DNA of 64,000 nucleotides. Source: Colwellia ponticola (lineage in GTDB: Bacteria; Pseudomonadota; Gammaproteobacteria; Enterobacterales; Alteromonadaceae). The notes below the pieces were generated by a model, which did not search any database, was not told the origin of the DNA, and was given only the letters and a program-made list of their open reading frames with translations. How positions within the stretch are numbered: position 1 is the stretch's first letter; each line of letters starts with the position of its first letter. Shown one piece after another: positions 18,005-29,538 of this stretch. The stretch spans positions 1-64,000 of the forward strand of contig NZ_SZVP01000003.1 of NCBI RefSeq assembly GCF_005885605.1. Direction: 5' to 3'. A program made the position numbers and the translations under genes.

Positions 18005-19693
18005 TTAAAAACCACCATTTAACACCATGGCTTTTTTAACGGGGTCGCTTTCCCATTGTGCCGCTTTATCAAGCCAATACTTTGCATCAATCGCCTTTCC
18101 TTGTTGATACAATGCTAAGGCAATATTGTAATGAAAACTTGGCATCAAATAAGCGGTTGGCTTTGCTTCTATCAATTCAAGGTATTCATTGGGAAAATCC
18201 GCGGAAAAATATCTTAACTGCGTACGACGGTTAAGAGGCTTAAAAGCGGAGTAACTAATACTTTCAACTCCTGCAACGTCTTTAGACTTTGGACTCATAA
18301 ATTGCCCCGTCGCATGATGACAACTCTCTGAGATATAAACCCCCACGCTTTCTTGATAAGTTGACGGCGTACCTAAACGCCATTTTTGTTGCTTGGCTGA
18401 GCTACCATCGACTAACTGTAAAATGGGCGTCGTTGCCTTAATACTATTTGCCCAAGGCATACTTTTTAATATCTGCGCTCTTAACTGTGTCTTATCCCCT
18501 TGATAGTGCTTTTTTAATACCGCAATATTATGTGAAAAAGGGATTGCTTGAATGCCTTGGCACTTATCGTGTTCTTTAGTTAACGGGTACTCATCAACAA
18601 AGCCTAATAAATGACTGACTTCATGGCTAAAAACATCAACGTCATCTTCACTATCAAAATATAAAATACCTAAGTGTACATTAGCCCCACCTTCTTTTAG
18701 CATTAGCCCTATATAGCGACTGTCTACCTCGTTAACAATATGTTGCCAATGTGATTCATCACACAAAATGGCCTGGTGTTTTTTGGCGCTACACTTTAGT
18801 TGTTTAATACTGATATATTTCGGTGTCGGTAAACAGATATAGCGGGCTAGCGGTTGCTGCTGGTTAAAGCGTTTAATTAACTGGTCAAGTTGGATTAAAT
18901 GCCTAACATTCGTGGCAAAAAGTTGTAAGCTTGCTAAGCAATTAGCTGCAGGGCTTAAGTAAAGGTTAACTTTATCGCTTTGCTGGTGTGCCTCTAGATA
19001 AGGTGCTAGTAACGAATTTTTTTTAATAATAGCGAACTTAGTCATGTCCGCTAGTAAGCGAAGCGTGGTACTTTCTATACCGTACTTTCCTTTATAATAC
19101 TTCGCTTGCTGTAACAGCGCAGTATTTACTAACTGCTCAACCTTATTAATATCGCCCACGTAAATAGCAATAGTTAATCGTAAACGCAACGCTGCCTCGT
19201 CTAAATTATGATTAGGTAATAGCTCTGGCAGCTTGCTGATTGTCGACTGAGCCTTATCAACTCTATCTTGTTGAAAATACAATTGAGCGAGTTCAACAAT
19301 CGCTTGTGAAGAGTGTAAACGAATTGCTTGCTCAAACCATATGAGCGCGTCTTTATTTACCGTATTGGCTAATATTGGGCTTAACGCTGTGCTTGCTATA
19401 CCTGTCTGTATATAACTGTTGTTCAGATACCAGCGGGCCAGTCTTAAGGCTGCGCTAGCTTGAGTTTTAGCTAACTCTCGATTGAGTCTTAACCAGTAAA
19501 TACTACCGACGAGGGTCTTTTTTTCTTCTATGGTCAAAGCAGCAATATCGTTATTTTTTAGTGCAAAAACAAATTGAGCATCGCTGTAATCATTACGATC
19601 AATTTTTTGAGTTAAAAAATCAGATAAAAAAAATGAGCTAGACGATAATAATATCAACGAGCTCACCATGACGATGCAAAGCTTTACCTTCAT
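18005..19693 (-). CDS. TPR/Sel1-type protein with M64-like zinc-protease motif
   Basis: This 562-aa protein has an N-terminal signal anchor (about 5-28), so it is probably exported or membrane-tethered. Residues about 75-200 are helical repeats of TPR/Sel1 type. The motif HEVSHLLGFVDEY (H357, E358, H361, D367) resembles the HExxH-plus-DEY zinc site of M64/IgA-protease-like peptidases. A last TPR-like helix pair (about 515-555) follows. Cysteines at 289-380 could form disulfides. It lies 25 bp after nlpI at the end of the ribosome/RNA operon and may share its transcript. Protease activity is inferred from the motif only. Confidence 0.7.
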   Translation of the reverse strand: MKVKLCIVMVSSLILLSSSSFFLSDFLTQKIDRNDYSDAQFVFALKNNDIAALTIEEKKTLVGSIYWLRLNRELAKTQASAALRLARWYLNNSYIQTGIASTALSPILANTVNKDALIWFEQAIRLHSSQAIVELAQLYFQQDRVDKAQSTISKLPELLPNHNLDEAALRLRLTIAIYVGDINKVEQLVNTALLQQAKYYKGKYGIESTTLRLLADMTKFAIIKKNSLLAPYLEAHQQSDKVNLYLSPAANCLASLQLFATNVRHLIQLDQLIKRFNQQQPLARYICLPTPKYISIKQLKCSAKKHQAILCDESHWQHIVNEVDSRYIGLMLKEGGANVHLGILYFDSEDDVDVFSHEVSHLLGFVDEYPLTKEHDKCQGIQAIPFSHNIAVLKKHYQGDKTQLRAQILKSMPWANSIKATTPILQLVDGSSAKQQKWRLGTPSTYQESVGVYISESCHHATGQFMSPKSKDVAGVESISYSAFKPLNRRTQLRYFSADFPNEYLELIEAKPTAYLMPSFHYNIALALYQQGKAIDAKYWLDKAAQWESDPVKKAMVLNGGF

Positions 19694-19718
19694 ACACTAT
19701 CCCCTTAGGTTAACTCCC

Positions 19719-20636
19719 TTAAGGCTGCATCACTGTTTTAGTGCGCATTAAGTCTAATTCAAGTTTAGCGTATCTATGTTCTACAAATTCATAAACATTA
19801 GTGCTAACGGCAAGTTTAAAAAAGTTAGCCGCACTATCGTAATAACCTAACGTTTGATTGTACTTACCTAAATAAAAATAGGCTTCACATAAACGCTCTG
19901 TTAACTCTTGGTTAGATTGAATATTTTGGGTTAAGTTTTTTAGAAACTTTCCTTGTGATAGTTCACCTAGATAAAGTTCAATAATCTGCTTAGCCCACAT
20001 ACGGTTATCTACTAATAAGGCTCGTTGCTTTAAAGAGTATTTGGCCGCTAGTGGATCAACATTATATTCACTTAAATATAACCATAATAAACGATACGGA
20101 TCATCTTGCTGTTTTTGATGAAAAGCTTGAATATCAAGGCTAGCCAATTTGGGACGTGAGCCATAATACAAGGCTATACCTCTATTTAAATAAGCATATT
20201 CATGATCAGGGGCTAAATCTAAAGCAGAATCAAATTGCTCATAGGCTTGGGAAAATTCTTGCAGTTGGGTGTAATGAATACCTAAAAAATTATAAGCATC
20301 AACTAAGTCAGGCTTTAACTGCAAGGCATGGGTAAAATCAAACCTAGCTAAGGAGCGTAAACCAACACTGTCGTATAAAACACCACGGTCATATAATAAC
20401 TCTGCTCTTTGTTCGTCCGTTATTTTCGCTCTGTTTATCACTTCCGATAAGCGTGCGATGGCAATTTCACTCTTATAGTTTATTGATAATGGCTCTGCAA
20501 TAACAAAGTTATTGAGCATCGGAGCCTTACTATGAGTGCTACCTCCTACGTAGTTTGCACTACAACCTTGCACCAACAACGTACTACTTAACAGTAAAGT
20601 AACAAAAGTGATCTTGATAAGTGAATACACAAACAT
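19719..20636 (-). CDS. nlpI: NlpI-type TPR lipoprotein
   Basis: This 305-aa outer-membrane lipoprotein has a signal peptide with lipobox LVQGC (Cys25). Tandem TPR motifs follow (RAELLYDRGVLYDSVGLRSL, DAYNFLGIHYTQLQEFSQA, YAYLNRGIALYYG). In E. coli NlpI adapts the protease Prc to degrade cell-wall endopeptidases and is encoded right after pnp, as here. The next gene encodes a putative metalloprotease, which may be relevant to the same process. Confidence 0.92.
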   Translation of the reverse strand: MFVYSLIKITFVTLLLSSTLLVQGCSANYVGGSTHSKAPMLNNFVIAEPLSINYKSEIAIARLSEVINRAKITDEQRAELLYDRGVLYDSVGLRSLARFDFTHALQLKPDLVDAYNFLGIHYTQLQEFSQAYEQFDSALDLAPDHEYAYLNRGIALYYGSRPKLASLDIQAFHQKQQDDPYRLLWLYLSEYNVDPLAAKYSLKQRALLVDNRMWAKQIIELYLGELSQGKFLKNLTQNIQSNQELTERLCEAYFYLGKYNQTLGYYDSAANFFKLAVSTNVYEFVEHRYAKLELDLMRTKTVMQP

Positions 20637-20670
20637 ACCTTATAAATACTATAATGAAATCATTATAAAC

Positions 20671-20698
20671 AAAAAAGGAGCCATAAGGCTCCTTTTTT
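20671..20698 (-). terminator. pnp terminator
   Basis: AAAAAAGGAGCC and GGCTCCTTTTTT form a perfect stem with an ATAA loop just after the pnp stop codon. It is symmetric. In minus-strand transcription it would end or attenuate pnp before nlpI. Confidence 0.85.
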
Positions 20699-20718
20699 AC
20701 TTAATCAATCCTTAACTA

Positions 20719-22833
20719 TTACTCAGCTGCTGGTGCTTCTGCTACTGGTTTTTCCATTGCTTCTTTGATACTTAAACGTACACGACCTTGGCGATCAACT
20801 TCTAGTACTTTAACTTTCACTTCTTGGCCTTCTGTTAATACTTCGCTAACATTATTAACGCGCTCTTCAGAAATTTGAGAAATATGTACTAAACCATCTT
20901 TGCCTGGCAGTACGTTAACAAATGCACCAAAATCAACGATACGTACTACTTTACCCGTGTAAAGTGTACCTACTTCAATTTCAGCGGTTAACGCTTTAAT
21001 GCGATTAATAGCATCTTCTGCTTGCTCGCCTGATGTTGCCGCAATTTTAACCGTACCGTCATCTTCAATTTCAATGGTAGTGCCAGTTTCTTCAGTCAAT
21101 TGACGAATTGTTGCGCCGCCTTTACCGATGATGTCACGAATCTTATCTTGGCTTACTTTCATAGTATGAATGCGTGGCGCAAATTGAGAGATATCATTTC
21201 TGTGACCGGCAATAGCTTCATCCATTACAGATAAAATATGGGTACGTGCCGCTTTTGCTTGGTTTAACGCAATTTGCATGATCTCTTGCGTGATACCTTC
21301 AATCTTGATATCCATTTGTAATGCAGTAATACCACCAGTAGTACCGGCAACTTTAAAGTCCATGTCACCTAAGTGATCTTCATCACCTAAAATGTCAGAA
21401 AGAACAACGAATTTGTCGCCTTCTTTAACTAGACCCATAGCAATACCAGCCACAGAGGCTTTAATTGGTACACCAGCATCCATTAATGCTAAAGAAGCAC
21501 CACAAACAGAAGCCATTGAAGATGAACCATTTGATTCAGTGATTTCAGACACAACACGTACTGAATACGGGAATTCTTCAATTGTTGGCATAACAGCTAA
21601 CATGCCGCGCTTAGCTAAACGACCATGACCAATTTCACGACGCTTAGGGCTACCAACAAAACCAGTTTCACCTACACAATATGGAGGGAAGTTGTAATGA
21701 AGCATGAAGTTATCAGTTTTATCACCTAAGATAGTATCTAAACGCTGAGCATCACGTTGTGTGCCTAAGGTAGCTGTTACCAATGACTGTGTTTCGCCAC
21801 GAGTAAATACTGCTGAACCGTGAGTACGTGGTAAAACGCCTGTCATCACGTCTAAAGCACGAATTGACTCAGGATCGCGACCATCAATACGAGGGTTACC
21901 ATCAGTAATACGACCACGGACAACTGTTTTTTCTAAATCGTGGAATAAATCTTTTGCTTCTTGAACGTCAAGTTCAGCATCTTGTGCTAATAACGCTTCA
22001 ACAACTTCATTACGAATTTCTGCAATTTTTTCATAACGAACAGCTTTCTCAGTAATTTGGTAAGCTTCGTTTACTTGTGCTTCACTTAACTCAGCTATTT
22101 TAGCTGACAATTCTGCATTTTTAACTGGAGCAACCCAATTCCATGACGGTGTATTTACTTCAGCTTTAAATTCTTTAATCGCTGAAATAGCAGTTTGCAT
22201 TTGCTCATGACCGTATACAACAGCGCCAAGCATAACTTCTTCAGATAATACGTCAGCTTCAGACTCAACCATTAATACCGCTGAATCAGTACCTGATACC
22301 ACAAGATCTAATTGGCTTGCTGGTAGTTCAGACTGTAACGGGTTAAGGATGTATTGACCATCAACATAACCAACGCGTGCTGCGCCAACAGGACCGCTAA
22401 ATGGTGCGCCTGAAATAGCTAATGCTGCAGAAGTACCAATTAAAGAGATAATATCTGGTGCAATTTCAGGGTTAACAGAAACAACCGTGATAATTACTTG
22501 GACTTCGTTAGTGAAACCTTCTGGGAATAATGGACGGATTGGACGGTCAATTAAACGCGCGATAAGTGTTTCTTCTTCTGAAGGACGACCTTCACGTTTA
22601 AAGAAGCTACCAGGGATTTTACCCGCAGCGTAAGCACGCTCTTGATAGTTTACTGTTAACGGGAAAAAATCTTGTCCTGGTTTTGCTTCTTTTTTAGCAA
22701 CAACAGAAACAAGTACACAGGTGTCATCCATGCTTGCCATTACCGCTGCTGATGCTTGGCGAGCAATAGCGCCAGTTTCTAATGTCACGGTATGTTTACC
22801 GAATTGGAATTTTTTAGTAACTTGATTGAACAT
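20719..22833 (-). CDS. pnp: Polyribonucleotide nucleotidyltransferase (PNPase)
   Basis: This 3'-5' phosphorolytic exoribonuclease is part of the RNA degradosome in relatives. The 704-aa protein has two RNase PH domains, the first with [20 protein letters not shown] and the second with [17 protein letters not shown] and [19 protein letters not shown] domain ([20 protein letters not shown]) and an S1 domain ([20 protein letters not shown]) follow. An AAGGAA ribosome site precedes the ATG. The gene follows rpsO as in most gammaproteobacteria. Confidence 0.97.
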   Translation of the reverse strand: MFNQVTKKFQFGKHTVTLETGAIARQASAAVMASMDDTCVLVSVVAKKEAKPGQDFFPLTVNYQERAYAAGKIPGSFFKREGRPSEEETLIARLIDRPIRPLFPEGFTNEVQVIITVVSVNPEIAPDIISLIGTSAALAISGAPFSGPVGAARVGYVDGQYILNPLQSELPASQLDLVVSGTDSAVLMVESEADVLSEEVMLGAVVYGHEQMQTAISAIKEFKAEVNTPSWNWVAPVKNAELSAKIAELSEAQVNEAYQITEKAVRYEKIAEIRNEVVEALLAQDAELDVQEAKDLFHDLEKTVVRGRITDGNPRIDGRDPESIRALDVMTGVLPRTHGSAVFTRGETQSLVTATLGTQRDAQRLDTILGDKTDNFMLHYNFPPYCVGETGFVGSPKRREIGHGRLAKRGMLAVMPTIEEFPYSVRVVSEITESNGSSSMASVCGASLALMDAGVPIKASVAGIAMGLVKEGDKFVVLSDILGDEDHLGDMDFKVAGTTGGITALQMDIKIEGITQEIMQIALNQAKAARTHILSVMDEAIAGHRNDISQFAPRIHTMKVSQDKIRDIIGKGGATIRQLTEETGTTIEIEDDGTVKIAATSGEQAEDAINRIKALTAEIEVGTLYTGKVVRIVDFGAFVNVLPGKDGLVHISQISEERVNNVSEVLTEGQEVKVKVLEVDRQGRVRLSIKEAMEKPVAEAPAAE

Positions 22834-23154
22834 ATAGTGTTCCTTAATAAATGGAATGTATTCACCAATCTGTACAATTATTTATTCACTTAGCTATAAA
22901 CTGCCAGCATAAGTTGAACAAAAAATTATACAGTTTGGATTGGTTTAGTTTTTCGTGATTTTATTGAGAAAATACAATTATTAATAAAAATAGAATAATA
23001 ACTGTAACGCTCTAAAATTTCAGGGTCATTATACTAGCTAAACAGCTGAATGCTAGTTTCAAACGCTATTTCTTACTTTAAATAACATTTTTCATCGCTA
23101 AAATAACAAAAAAGGAGCCATAGGCTCCTTTTATCTAAAATGGGTGAGGTCGGA
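22834..23154. other. rpsO-pnp intergenic region
   Basis: These 321 bases hold the rpsO terminator (23108-23132) and an AT-rich remainder that presumably includes a pnp promoter and leader. In E. coli the pnp leader forms an RNase III-cleaved stem for self-control. I see no comparably long perfect stem here. Confidence 0.5.
23108..23132 (-). terminator. rpsO terminator
   Basis: AAAAGGAGCC (23110-23119) pairs with GGCTCCTTTT (23123-23132) around a 3-base loop, and the minus strand continues into TTTTTTG. It separates rpsO from pnp and has nearly the same stem as the pnp terminator. Confidence 0.87.
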
Positions 23155-23424
23155 TTAACGACGTAAACCTAATTTAGCAATTAATGAAGTGTAACGTACA
23201 AGGTTTTTACCTTTTAAGTAATCAAGTAACTTACGACGTTGTGCAACCATGCGTAATAAACCACGACGTGAATGGTGATCATGGATGTGCTCTTTGAAGT
23301 GACCTTGTAAGTGGTTGATTTGTGTAGTTAACAAAGCAACTTGAACTTCTGGAGAACCTGTATCACCTTCTGATTGAGCATATTCTGCAACGATTGCAGC
23401 TTTTTCTGTAGCATTTAAAGACAT
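23155..23424 (-). CDS. rpsO: 30S ribosomal protein S15
   Basis: This 89-aa protein of the small subunit platform binds 16S rRNA helices and bridges to the 50S subunit. It has [41 protein letters not shown] and the C-terminal [17 protein letters not shown] precedes the ATG. It lies between truB and pnp in the conserved order. Confidence 0.98.
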   Translation of the reverse strand: MSLNATEKAAIVAEYAQSEGDTGSPEVQVALLTTQINHLQGHFKEHIHDHHSRRGLLRMVAQRRKLLDYLKGKNLVRYTSLIAKLGLRR

Positions 23425-23625
23425 TATAAAATCCTTAGTGTGTTGACTCTATTTTAAACTATATAAGTAAAGTAGAGCGATAAAATACGCATCAAGCCAA
23501 ACACTAATTTAGCGTTGATGACGAAAGAGCGCGTATTCTAGCAGCCAATAACTAAAAAGCAAGTGTTTACTTTAGTAGAGTGCGCTAATTAACTGATTAA
23601 GAAGCTCTGCTGTAAATCAATGTAG

Positions 23626-24573
23626 TTATATTACTACAATACGTTTAGGCGCTAATAAGCCATCATCATTGATAAAACCAACGCCAATAAATTCGGCATT
23701 AGCATCATTTTCATCTTCGCCAATATAAACTTGTACGCTACCTTCTGCAGGTGCGTTATAAGCTTGTACCGGATTACCATGACGTAAAAAGTTTGCTGAC
23801 ATATCATCAATGTATAAACACTGCATGCCATCAACAGCACTATTCATCGGTAGTAATAATGGGTCAAGCACTTCTGACGGGGTTACTTCATCAGCTATCG
23901 CTTGCTCAAGTAAGGCTTCAAGTTCAGCAAGGGTAACCATTTTATCAATGGGGTAATTACCTACAGCTGAGCGCCTAAGATGTGCTACGTGTGCTCCACA
24001 GCCTAATAACTCCCCTAAATCATCAATAATAGTTCGAATATAAGTGCCCTTAGAGACATGAATATTTAATTCGACCTCATCACCCTCAAACCTTAATAGC
24101 TCAAGATTAAACACGGTAATATCACGTGCTTCACGTGGTACTTCAATGCCTTCTCTTGCATACTTATAAAGTGGTTGACCTTGATGTTTAAGCGCTGAGT
24201 ACATTGAAGGTACTTGCTTGGTCGTACCGCGAAAGCTATCTAAGGCAATAGCAAGTTGCTCATCAGAAACATCCACGGGTTTTTCACTAACCACTTCACC
24301 ACCAGCGTCACTGGTGGTAGTACGAACACCTAACTTAGCAGTTACTTGATAAGTTTTATCGGTATCAAGTAAGTACTGTGAAAACTTAGTTCCCTCACCC
24401 AAACAAATAGGTAACATACCGGTAGCAAGAGGATCTAATGCCCCCGTATGGCCTGCTTTTTGAGCGAAATAAATACGTTTAACCGTTTGTAATGCATGAT
24501 TAGATGATAAACCATGAGGTTTATCTAATAACAGCACACCATTAATGGCGCGGCCTTTTCTACGTTTAGCCAT
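23626..24573 (-). CDS. truB: tRNA pseudouridine(55) synthase
   Basis: This enzyme converts U55 in the T-loop of tRNAs to pseudouridine. The 315-aa protein has [18 protein letters not shown], the catalytic Asp in [20 protein letters not shown], and [20 protein letters not shown]. The C-terminal part (about 255-315) is a divergent PUA-like region. It starts directly after the rbfA stop codon with no gap, so translation is coupled. Confidence 0.96.
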   Translation of the reverse strand: MAKRRKGRAINGVLLLDKPHGLSSNHALQTVKRIYFAQKAGHTGALDPLATGMLPICLGEGTKFSQYLLDTDKTYQVTAKLGVRTTTSDAGGEVVSEKPVDVSDEQLAIALDSFRGTTKQVPSMYSALKHQGQPLYKYAREGIEVPREARDITVFNLELLRFEGDEVELNIHVSKGTYIRTIIDDLGELLGCGAHVAHLRRSAVGNYPIDKMVTLAELEALLEQAIADEVTPSEVLDPLLLPMNSAVDGMQCLYIDDMSANFLRHGNPVQAYNAPAEGSVQVYIGEDENDANAEFIGVGFINDDGLLAPKRIVVI

Positions 24574-25035
24574 TTATGACTCGCCCTGCTCACTATCATT
24601 ATTTTTTTTGTTATCAAGCTGTGTATCGTCAACTTGTGCATTATCAATTTGTACATCGCCAATCTGACTATCACCGTGCTTATCACTAGCAATAGCTTGA
24701 TCAACCAAAGCGCTCATACGAACACCTTCACTCATTGAGCTATCATAAACAAAACGTAAATGCGGCATAATGCGAGCACGTAAGCGTTTACCAAGTAGTG
24801 AACGGATATAACCTTCCGCTTCAGCAAGCACTTCTAATGAGGCTTTAATATCCTCTGGGTTATCATTAAAAAAAGTCACAAAAATCTTGGCGTAAGCTAA
24901 ATCACGTGTCACTTCAACCGCAGACACTGTAGTCATACTTAAGCGAGGATCTTTAATTTCGCGCATTAAAATAGTCGCGATTTCTTTTTGGATTTGTTGA
25001 CCTACACGGTCAGTACGGGCGTATTCTCTAGCCAT
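24574..25035 (-). CDS. rbfA: 30S ribosome-binding factor A
   Basis: This KH-fold factor matures the 30S subunit and matters for growth in the cold. The 153-aa protein has [28 protein letters not shown] and [17 protein letters not shown]. The last about 35 residues form an acidic Asp/Asn/Gln tail with a loose five-residue repeat ([19 protein letters not shown]) that is not part of the core fold; E. coli RbfA is 133 aa. It is followed directly by truB. Confidence 0.96.
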   Translation of the reverse strand: MAREYARTDRVGQQIQKEIATILMREIKDPRLSMTTVSAVEVTRDLAYAKIFVTFFNDNPEDIKASLEVLAEAEGYIRSLLGKRLRARIMPHLRFVYDSSMSEGVRMSALVDQAIASDKHGDSQIGDVQIDNAQVDDTQLDNKKNNDSEQGES

Positions 25036-25089
25036 CGTATTCTCCTATGTAGCTGTTATTAATAAATAACAGCTTACTTGGTTTATAAA

Positions 25090-25134
25090 GTTGATAATTT
25101 AAAGTTGATAATTTATCAACTTTAAATTATCAAC
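25090..25134. repeat. Perfect 21-bp palindrome between infB and rbfA
   Basis: The arm at 25090-25110 is exactly complementary to 25114-25134 with a 3-base spacer. Each arm also contains two copies of GTTGATAA, so the hairpin may have grown by local duplication. It lies within the operon, between the hairpin at 25137-25158 and rbfA. Confidence 0.8.
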
Positions 25135-25136
25135 AC

Positions 25137-25158
25137 AAAAGGGGCATAAGCCCCTTTT
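25137..25158 (-). terminator. Terminator-like hairpin after infB
   Basis: AAAAGGGGC and GCCCCTTTT flank ATAA. On the minus strand the stem is followed by TTTTGTG. It sits inside the infB-rbfA gap (272 bp), so it probably attenuates the operon and does not fully end it. Confidence 0.65.
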
Positions 25159-25307
25159 AAATAATTAACCCAGTCATTTAACTAGGTTCTTAACTATGAA
25201 CTCGTTACTAATTGGTTCAAGTATAAGACGAAAGCACGGAATTGACGCATGTCAATGAGTACTTCCAACGCAATAATTGAGCCTGCTAGTAATGAGATGC
25301 TAGCTAG

Positions 25308-27977
25308 TTACAGCGAGCGTTTGATTTCGACAGTCTCAAATACTTCGATCTGATCGCCAACACGCACGTCGTTGTAGTTCTTAACGCCGATACCACACTC
25401 AGTACCGTTACGAACTTCTTGTACGTCATCTTTAAAGCGACGTAGTGATTCAAGTTCGCCTTCATAGATAACAACGTTATCACGTAATACACGAATTGGT
25501 GCGCTACGTTTAATTAAACCTTCAGTAACCATACAACCAGCGATAGCGCCAATTTTAGGTGACTTAAACACATCACGAACTTGAGCTAAACCAATAATTT
25601 CTTGTTTAAACTCTGGCGCTAACATGCCGCTCATCGCTTGTTTAACTTCTTCAATAAGAGAGTAAATAACGCTGTAGTAACGTAAGTCAATTTGTTCTGA
25701 CTCTATTACTTTACGCGCAGAAACATCAGCACGAACGTTAAAGCCAACCACAATCGCATTAGAAGCTGCTGCTAACATAGCATCAGTTTCAGTGATAGCA
25801 CCAACACCAGAGCCAATAATTCTCACTTTAACTTCATCAGTTGACAGTTTAAGTAATGAATCACTAATTGCTTCAAGTGAGCCTTGAACATCTGACTTAA
25901 TAACAACATTAACTTCTGAAATATCGCCTTCTGCCATACTAGCAAACATGTTTTCAAGTTTAGCTTTTTGTTGACGAGCCAATTTCACATCACGGTATTT
26001 ACCTTGACGGAATAAAGCTACTTCACGCGCTTTCTTTTCATCTTTAACAACTGTCGCTTCATCACCGGCTTGTGGAACACCACTTAAGCCAATAATTTCA
26101 ACAGGGATAGATGGACCCGCTGATTGAATGGTTTTACCATTTTCATCACGCATAGCACGAACACGACCATACTCTAAACCACAAAGTACAATATCACCTT
26201 GTTTTAGAGTACCTTCTTGTACTAATACTGTAGCTACTGGACCACGACCTTTATCAAGTTTAGATTCAACAACAACACCATTGGCCATTTTATCAATAAC
26301 AGCAGTTAACTCTAATACTTCAGATTGTAACAATATAGAGTCAAGTAACTCATCAATGCCTAAGCCTGTTTTAGCTGACACATGACAGAATTGTACTTCA
26401 CCGCCCCACTCTTCTGATAGTACACCGTGTTGTGATAATTCACTTTTAACGCGATCTGGATCAGCAGACTCTTTATCCATTTTGTTAACAGCAATGATAA
26501 TCGGTGATTCAGAGGCCTGTGCATGTTGAATTGCTTCAATTGTTTGTGGCATAACACCATCATCAGCGGCAACAACAATAACCACAATATCAGTCGCTTT
26601 AGCACCACGAGAACGCATAGCAGTAAAGGCAGCATGACCTGGAGTATCTAAGAACGTGATCATACCATGACCCGTTTCTACGTGATAAGCACCAATATGC
26701 TGAGTAATACCACCCGCTTCACCGTGAGCTACTTTCGCTTGACGAATATGGTCAAGTAATGAAGTTTTACCATGGTCAACGTGACCCATAATAGTCACTA
26801 CTGGCGCACGAGTAACTTCTTCACCGGTATGCTTACGATCAGCAAGTACTGCTTCTTCTAAGGCATTCTCTTTAACCAATACCACTTCAAAACCCATATC
26901 TTCGGCAACTAATGCCGCGGTTTCTTGGTCAATGACTTGGTTAATGGTTGCCATTGCACCCAGTTTAAACATGGCTTTAACAACTTCAGCGCCTTTCTTA
27001 GCCATTTTATTTGCTAATTCAGCCACAGAAATAGTTTCGCCAATGCGGATGTCTTGTAATTTCGCTTCCACAGGTTTAGTAAAACCATGTTTTAAGCTGT
27101 CAGGTGAAGATAAGCTTTGCTTACGACCTTTAGCATTACGACCGCCACGAGCATTTCTATCTACTGGTTTTTTCTTACGACGACGTCCAGCAGTTTCATC
27201 TGCCGCATCAACTTTATCTTCAGCTTCTTGCGCGTATTTTGAAGAGGTTACATGAACTACTTCTTTTTCTTTTGCTTTACGTTCAGCTTCTTGCTCTTTC
27301 CAACGACCTTCATTTTCTTCAGCAAGTTTTTTAGCGGCTTCTGCCGCTGCTGCCGCTTCGGCTTCAACTTTAGCTGCAGTTTCTTTTTCTTGTGCTAAAC
27401 GAAGTTTTTTAGATTCTTCAGTTTCAGCTATCTTTTCAGGCACTTGCTCAACTTTTTTAGCTTTTTCAATGGCAGCATTTTTTGCTTTTGCTGCGGCTTC
27501 AAGTTTTGCTTCTGCTTTACGTTTTTCTTCAAGTTCAGCTTTCGCTGCGGCAACACCTTTAGCATTTTCAGCTTCTTTAGCTGCGGCTTCTGCATCTGCT
27601 TTAGCTTTGGCTTCTGCCGCTGCTGCAATAGCTGCTTCTGCTTTTGCTGCTTCTTCTGCTAATTTTTCTTCTTCTACGTCGCTACGTTTCACGTAAGTAC
27701 GCTTTTTACGTACTTCAACATTAACCGACTTAGCTTTACTACCATGACCCATGGTCAACGTAGATTTAGTTTTACGGTTTAAAGTGAGTTTGTTCGGTTT
27801 TGCTTGAGACTCATCACCATGTTGTTTTTTAAGATGTCCTAATAAGGATTCTTTTTCATCTTGCGTTATAGCATCGGTAGCCGATTTGTTCACGCCTGAG
27901 TCAGCCAATTGACTAACTAAACGCTCCACCGGTGTGCCGATCTCTTTGGCAAGTTCTGCTACAGTTATATCTGCCAT
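25308..27977 (-). CDS. infB: Translation initiation factor IF-2
   Basis: This GTPase brings initiator tRNA to the 30S subunit. The 889-aa protein has an N-terminal IF2N domain ([18 protein letters not shown]), a long Ala/Glu/Lys coiled region (about 90-260), then a second IF2N domain ([20 protein letters not shown]). The G domain has [26 protein letters not shown] and NKMDKESA. Domains II-IV follow, ending in [25 protein letters not shown] precedes the ATG. Confidence 0.98.
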   Translation of the reverse strand: MADITVAELAKEIGTPVERLVSQLADSGVNKSATDAITQDEKESLLGHLKKQHGDESQAKPNKLTLNRKTKSTLTMGHGSKAKSVNVEVRKKRTYVKRSDVEEEKLAEEAAKAEAAIAAAAEAKAKADAEAAAKEAENAKGVAAAKAELEEKRKAEAKLEAAAKAKNAAIEKAKKVEQVPEKIAETEESKKLRLAQEKETAAKVEAEAAAAAEAAKKLAEENEGRWKEQEAERKAKEKEVVHVTSSKYAQEAEDKVDAADETAGRRRKKKPVDRNARGGRNAKGRKQSLSSPDSLKHGFTKPVEAKLQDIRIGETISVAELANKMAKKGAEVVKAMFKLGAMATINQVIDQETAALVAEDMGFEVVLVKENALEEAVLADRKHTGEEVTRAPVVTIMGHVDHGKTSLLDHIRQAKVAHGEAGGITQHIGAYHVETGHGMITFLDTPGHAAFTAMRSRGAKATDIVVIVVAADDGVMPQTIEAIQHAQASESPIIIAVNKMDKESADPDRVKSELSQHGVLSEEWGGEVQFCHVSAKTGLGIDELLDSILLQSEVLELTAVIDKMANGVVVESKLDKGRGPVATVLVQEGTLKQGDIVLCGLEYGRVRAMRDENGKTIQSAGPSIPVEIIGLSGVPQAGDEATVVKDEKKAREVALFRQGKYRDVKLARQQKAKLENMFASMAEGDISEVNVVIKSDVQGSLEAISDSLLKLSTDEVKVRIIGSGVGAITETDAMLAAASNAIVVGFNVRADVSARKVIESEQIDLRYYSVIYSLIEEVKQAMSGMLAPEFKQEIIGLAQVRDVFKSPKIGAIAGCMVTEGLIKRSAPIRVLRDNVVIYEGELESLRRFKDDVQEVRNGTECGIGVKNYNDVRVGDQIEVFETVEIKRSL

Positions 27978-28000
27978 CTATATTTTTCTCCGGTGTTATT

Positions 28001-29494
28001 TTATGCTTCGTTAAACCAACAAATGTTACGTGCAGCCATAATTAGCTCGCCCGCTTTGGTTTCATCTAATTCGTCGATATCGCTAATTTCATCGATACCT
28101 TGTTCAGCTAAGTCTTCAAGGGTACGAATACCTCGACTTGCTAATACAAATGCTAAGTGACGTTCTAAACCTTCAAGATCAAGTAAGTCTTGTGCTGGCT
28201 CAGCACCTTCTAGTGTTTCTTCACTAGCAAGCGCTTGCGTGGTTAACGCTTCTTTAGCTCGCTCACGAAGTGCTTCAATAATATCTTCAGTAAGACCGTC
28301 AATTTCTAGCATTTCTGCTACTGGCACGTAAGCTATTTCTTCTAATGAAGTAAAGCCTTCTTCTGCCAGTAATGCGGCAAAATCTTCGTCAAGATCTAAC
28401 TTATCTATGAATAAGTTTAAGACTTTGTCGTTTTCTGCCTGATGTTTTTCTTTCATATCAGCAACAGTCATCACGTTTAATTCCCAGCCCGTTAATTGAC
28501 TTGCTAAACGTATATTTTGACCGCTACGGCCTATGGCCATTGCTAAGTTAGATTCTTCAACGGCAATATCCATCGTGCCTTTGTCTTCATCAACAATAAT
28601 TGAAGCAACTTCAGCAGGTGACATAGCGTTAATCACATATTGTGCAACGTTATCATCATATAAAACGATATCAACACGCTCTCCGCCTAATTCGCTAGAT
28701 ACCGCTTGAACACGAGAACCACGCATACCTACACAAGCACCAACAGGGTCAATACGCTTGTCGTTGCTTTTAACTGCAATTTTAGCGCGAGAACCAGGAT
28801 CGCGTGCTGCGCCCTTGATTTCTAACATTTCTTCGCCAATTTCAGGCACTTCAACACGGAAAAGCTCAATAAGCATTTCAGGTTTAGTACGACTGACAAA
28901 TAATTGTGCGCCACGTGCTTCTGGTTTAATTTCATACAGTAAACCACGTACGCGGTCACCTGGACGAAATGTTTCGCGAGGCAACATGTCATCACGGTAA
29001 ATAACCGCTTCAGCATTATTACCTAAATCAATAATAACACTTTCTCGACTTGCTTTTTTAACAACGCCCGTAACAATTTCACCTAAATGTTCTTGATAAG
29101 CTTCTGTCACTAAGGCACGTTCTGCTTCACGAATCTTTTGTACAATAACTTGTTTAGCTGTTTGCGTTGTTACGCGATCAAAGGTTACCGATTCAATTTG
29201 ATCTTCAGAATAATCACCTACTTTTAATTCAGGATTATCGTATTGCGCTGCTGCTAAACCAATTTCAGCGTATGGATTTTCCATTGGTTTATCATCTTCA
29301 ATGATTAACCAACGACGAAAAGTATCAAATTCGCCCGTGATGCGATCAATAGCAACACGCACTTCGATGTCGCCATCATATTTCTTTTTGGTAGCTGTTT
29401 CTAAAGCGGTTTCCATCGCTTGAAAGATGCTTTCTCTTGGTAATGCTTTTTCATTTGAAACTGCATCAACAACCAGTAATATTTCCTTACTCAT
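28001..29494 (-). CDS. nusA: Transcription termination/antitermination factor NusA
   Basis: NusA binds RNA polymerase and modulates pausing, termination and antitermination. The 497-aa protein has the N-terminal polymerase-binding domain, an S1 domain (about 135-200) with [20 protein letters not shown], and KH domains with [17 protein letters not shown] and [18 protein letters not shown]. Two C-terminal acidic repeats (about 360-425 and 440-497) are present. It is between rimP and infB. In E. coli NusA represses its own operon, which may be relevant to the hairpins upstream of rimP. Confidence 0.98.
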   Translation of the reverse strand: MSKEILLVVDAVSNEKALPRESIFQAMETALETATKKKYDGDIEVRVAIDRITGEFDTFRRWLIIEDDKPMENPYAEIGLAAAQYDNPELKVGDYSEDQIESVTFDRVTTQTAKQVIVQKIREAERALVTEAYQEHLGEIVTGVVKKASRESVIIDLGNNAEAVIYRDDMLPRETFRPGDRVRGLLYEIKPEARGAQLFVSRTKPEMLIELFRVEVPEIGEEMLEIKGAARDPGSRAKIAVKSNDKRIDPVGACVGMRGSRVQAVSSELGGERVDIVLYDDNVAQYVINAMSPAEVASIIVDEDKGTMDIAVEESNLAMAIGRSGQNIRLASQLTGWELNVMTVADMKEKHQAENDKVLNLFIDKLDLDEDFAALLAEEGFTSLEEIAYVPVAEMLEIDGLTEDIIEALRERAKEALTTQALASEETLEGAEPAQDLLDLEGLERHLAFVLASRGIRTLEDLAEQGIDEISDIDELDETKAGELIMAARNICWFNEA

Positions 29495-29538
29495 GCTAGT
29501 TAGCCTTTATTATGTTAACTTTTAAATATATTTGAGTG

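Noticed and set aside
27444-27696. Cys/Phe-rich and Ala/Ser-rich open frames on the plus strand
   Set aside because: They are antisense shadows of the Ala/Glu/Lys-rich coiled region of infB, caused by its biased codons. No ribosome site is seen.
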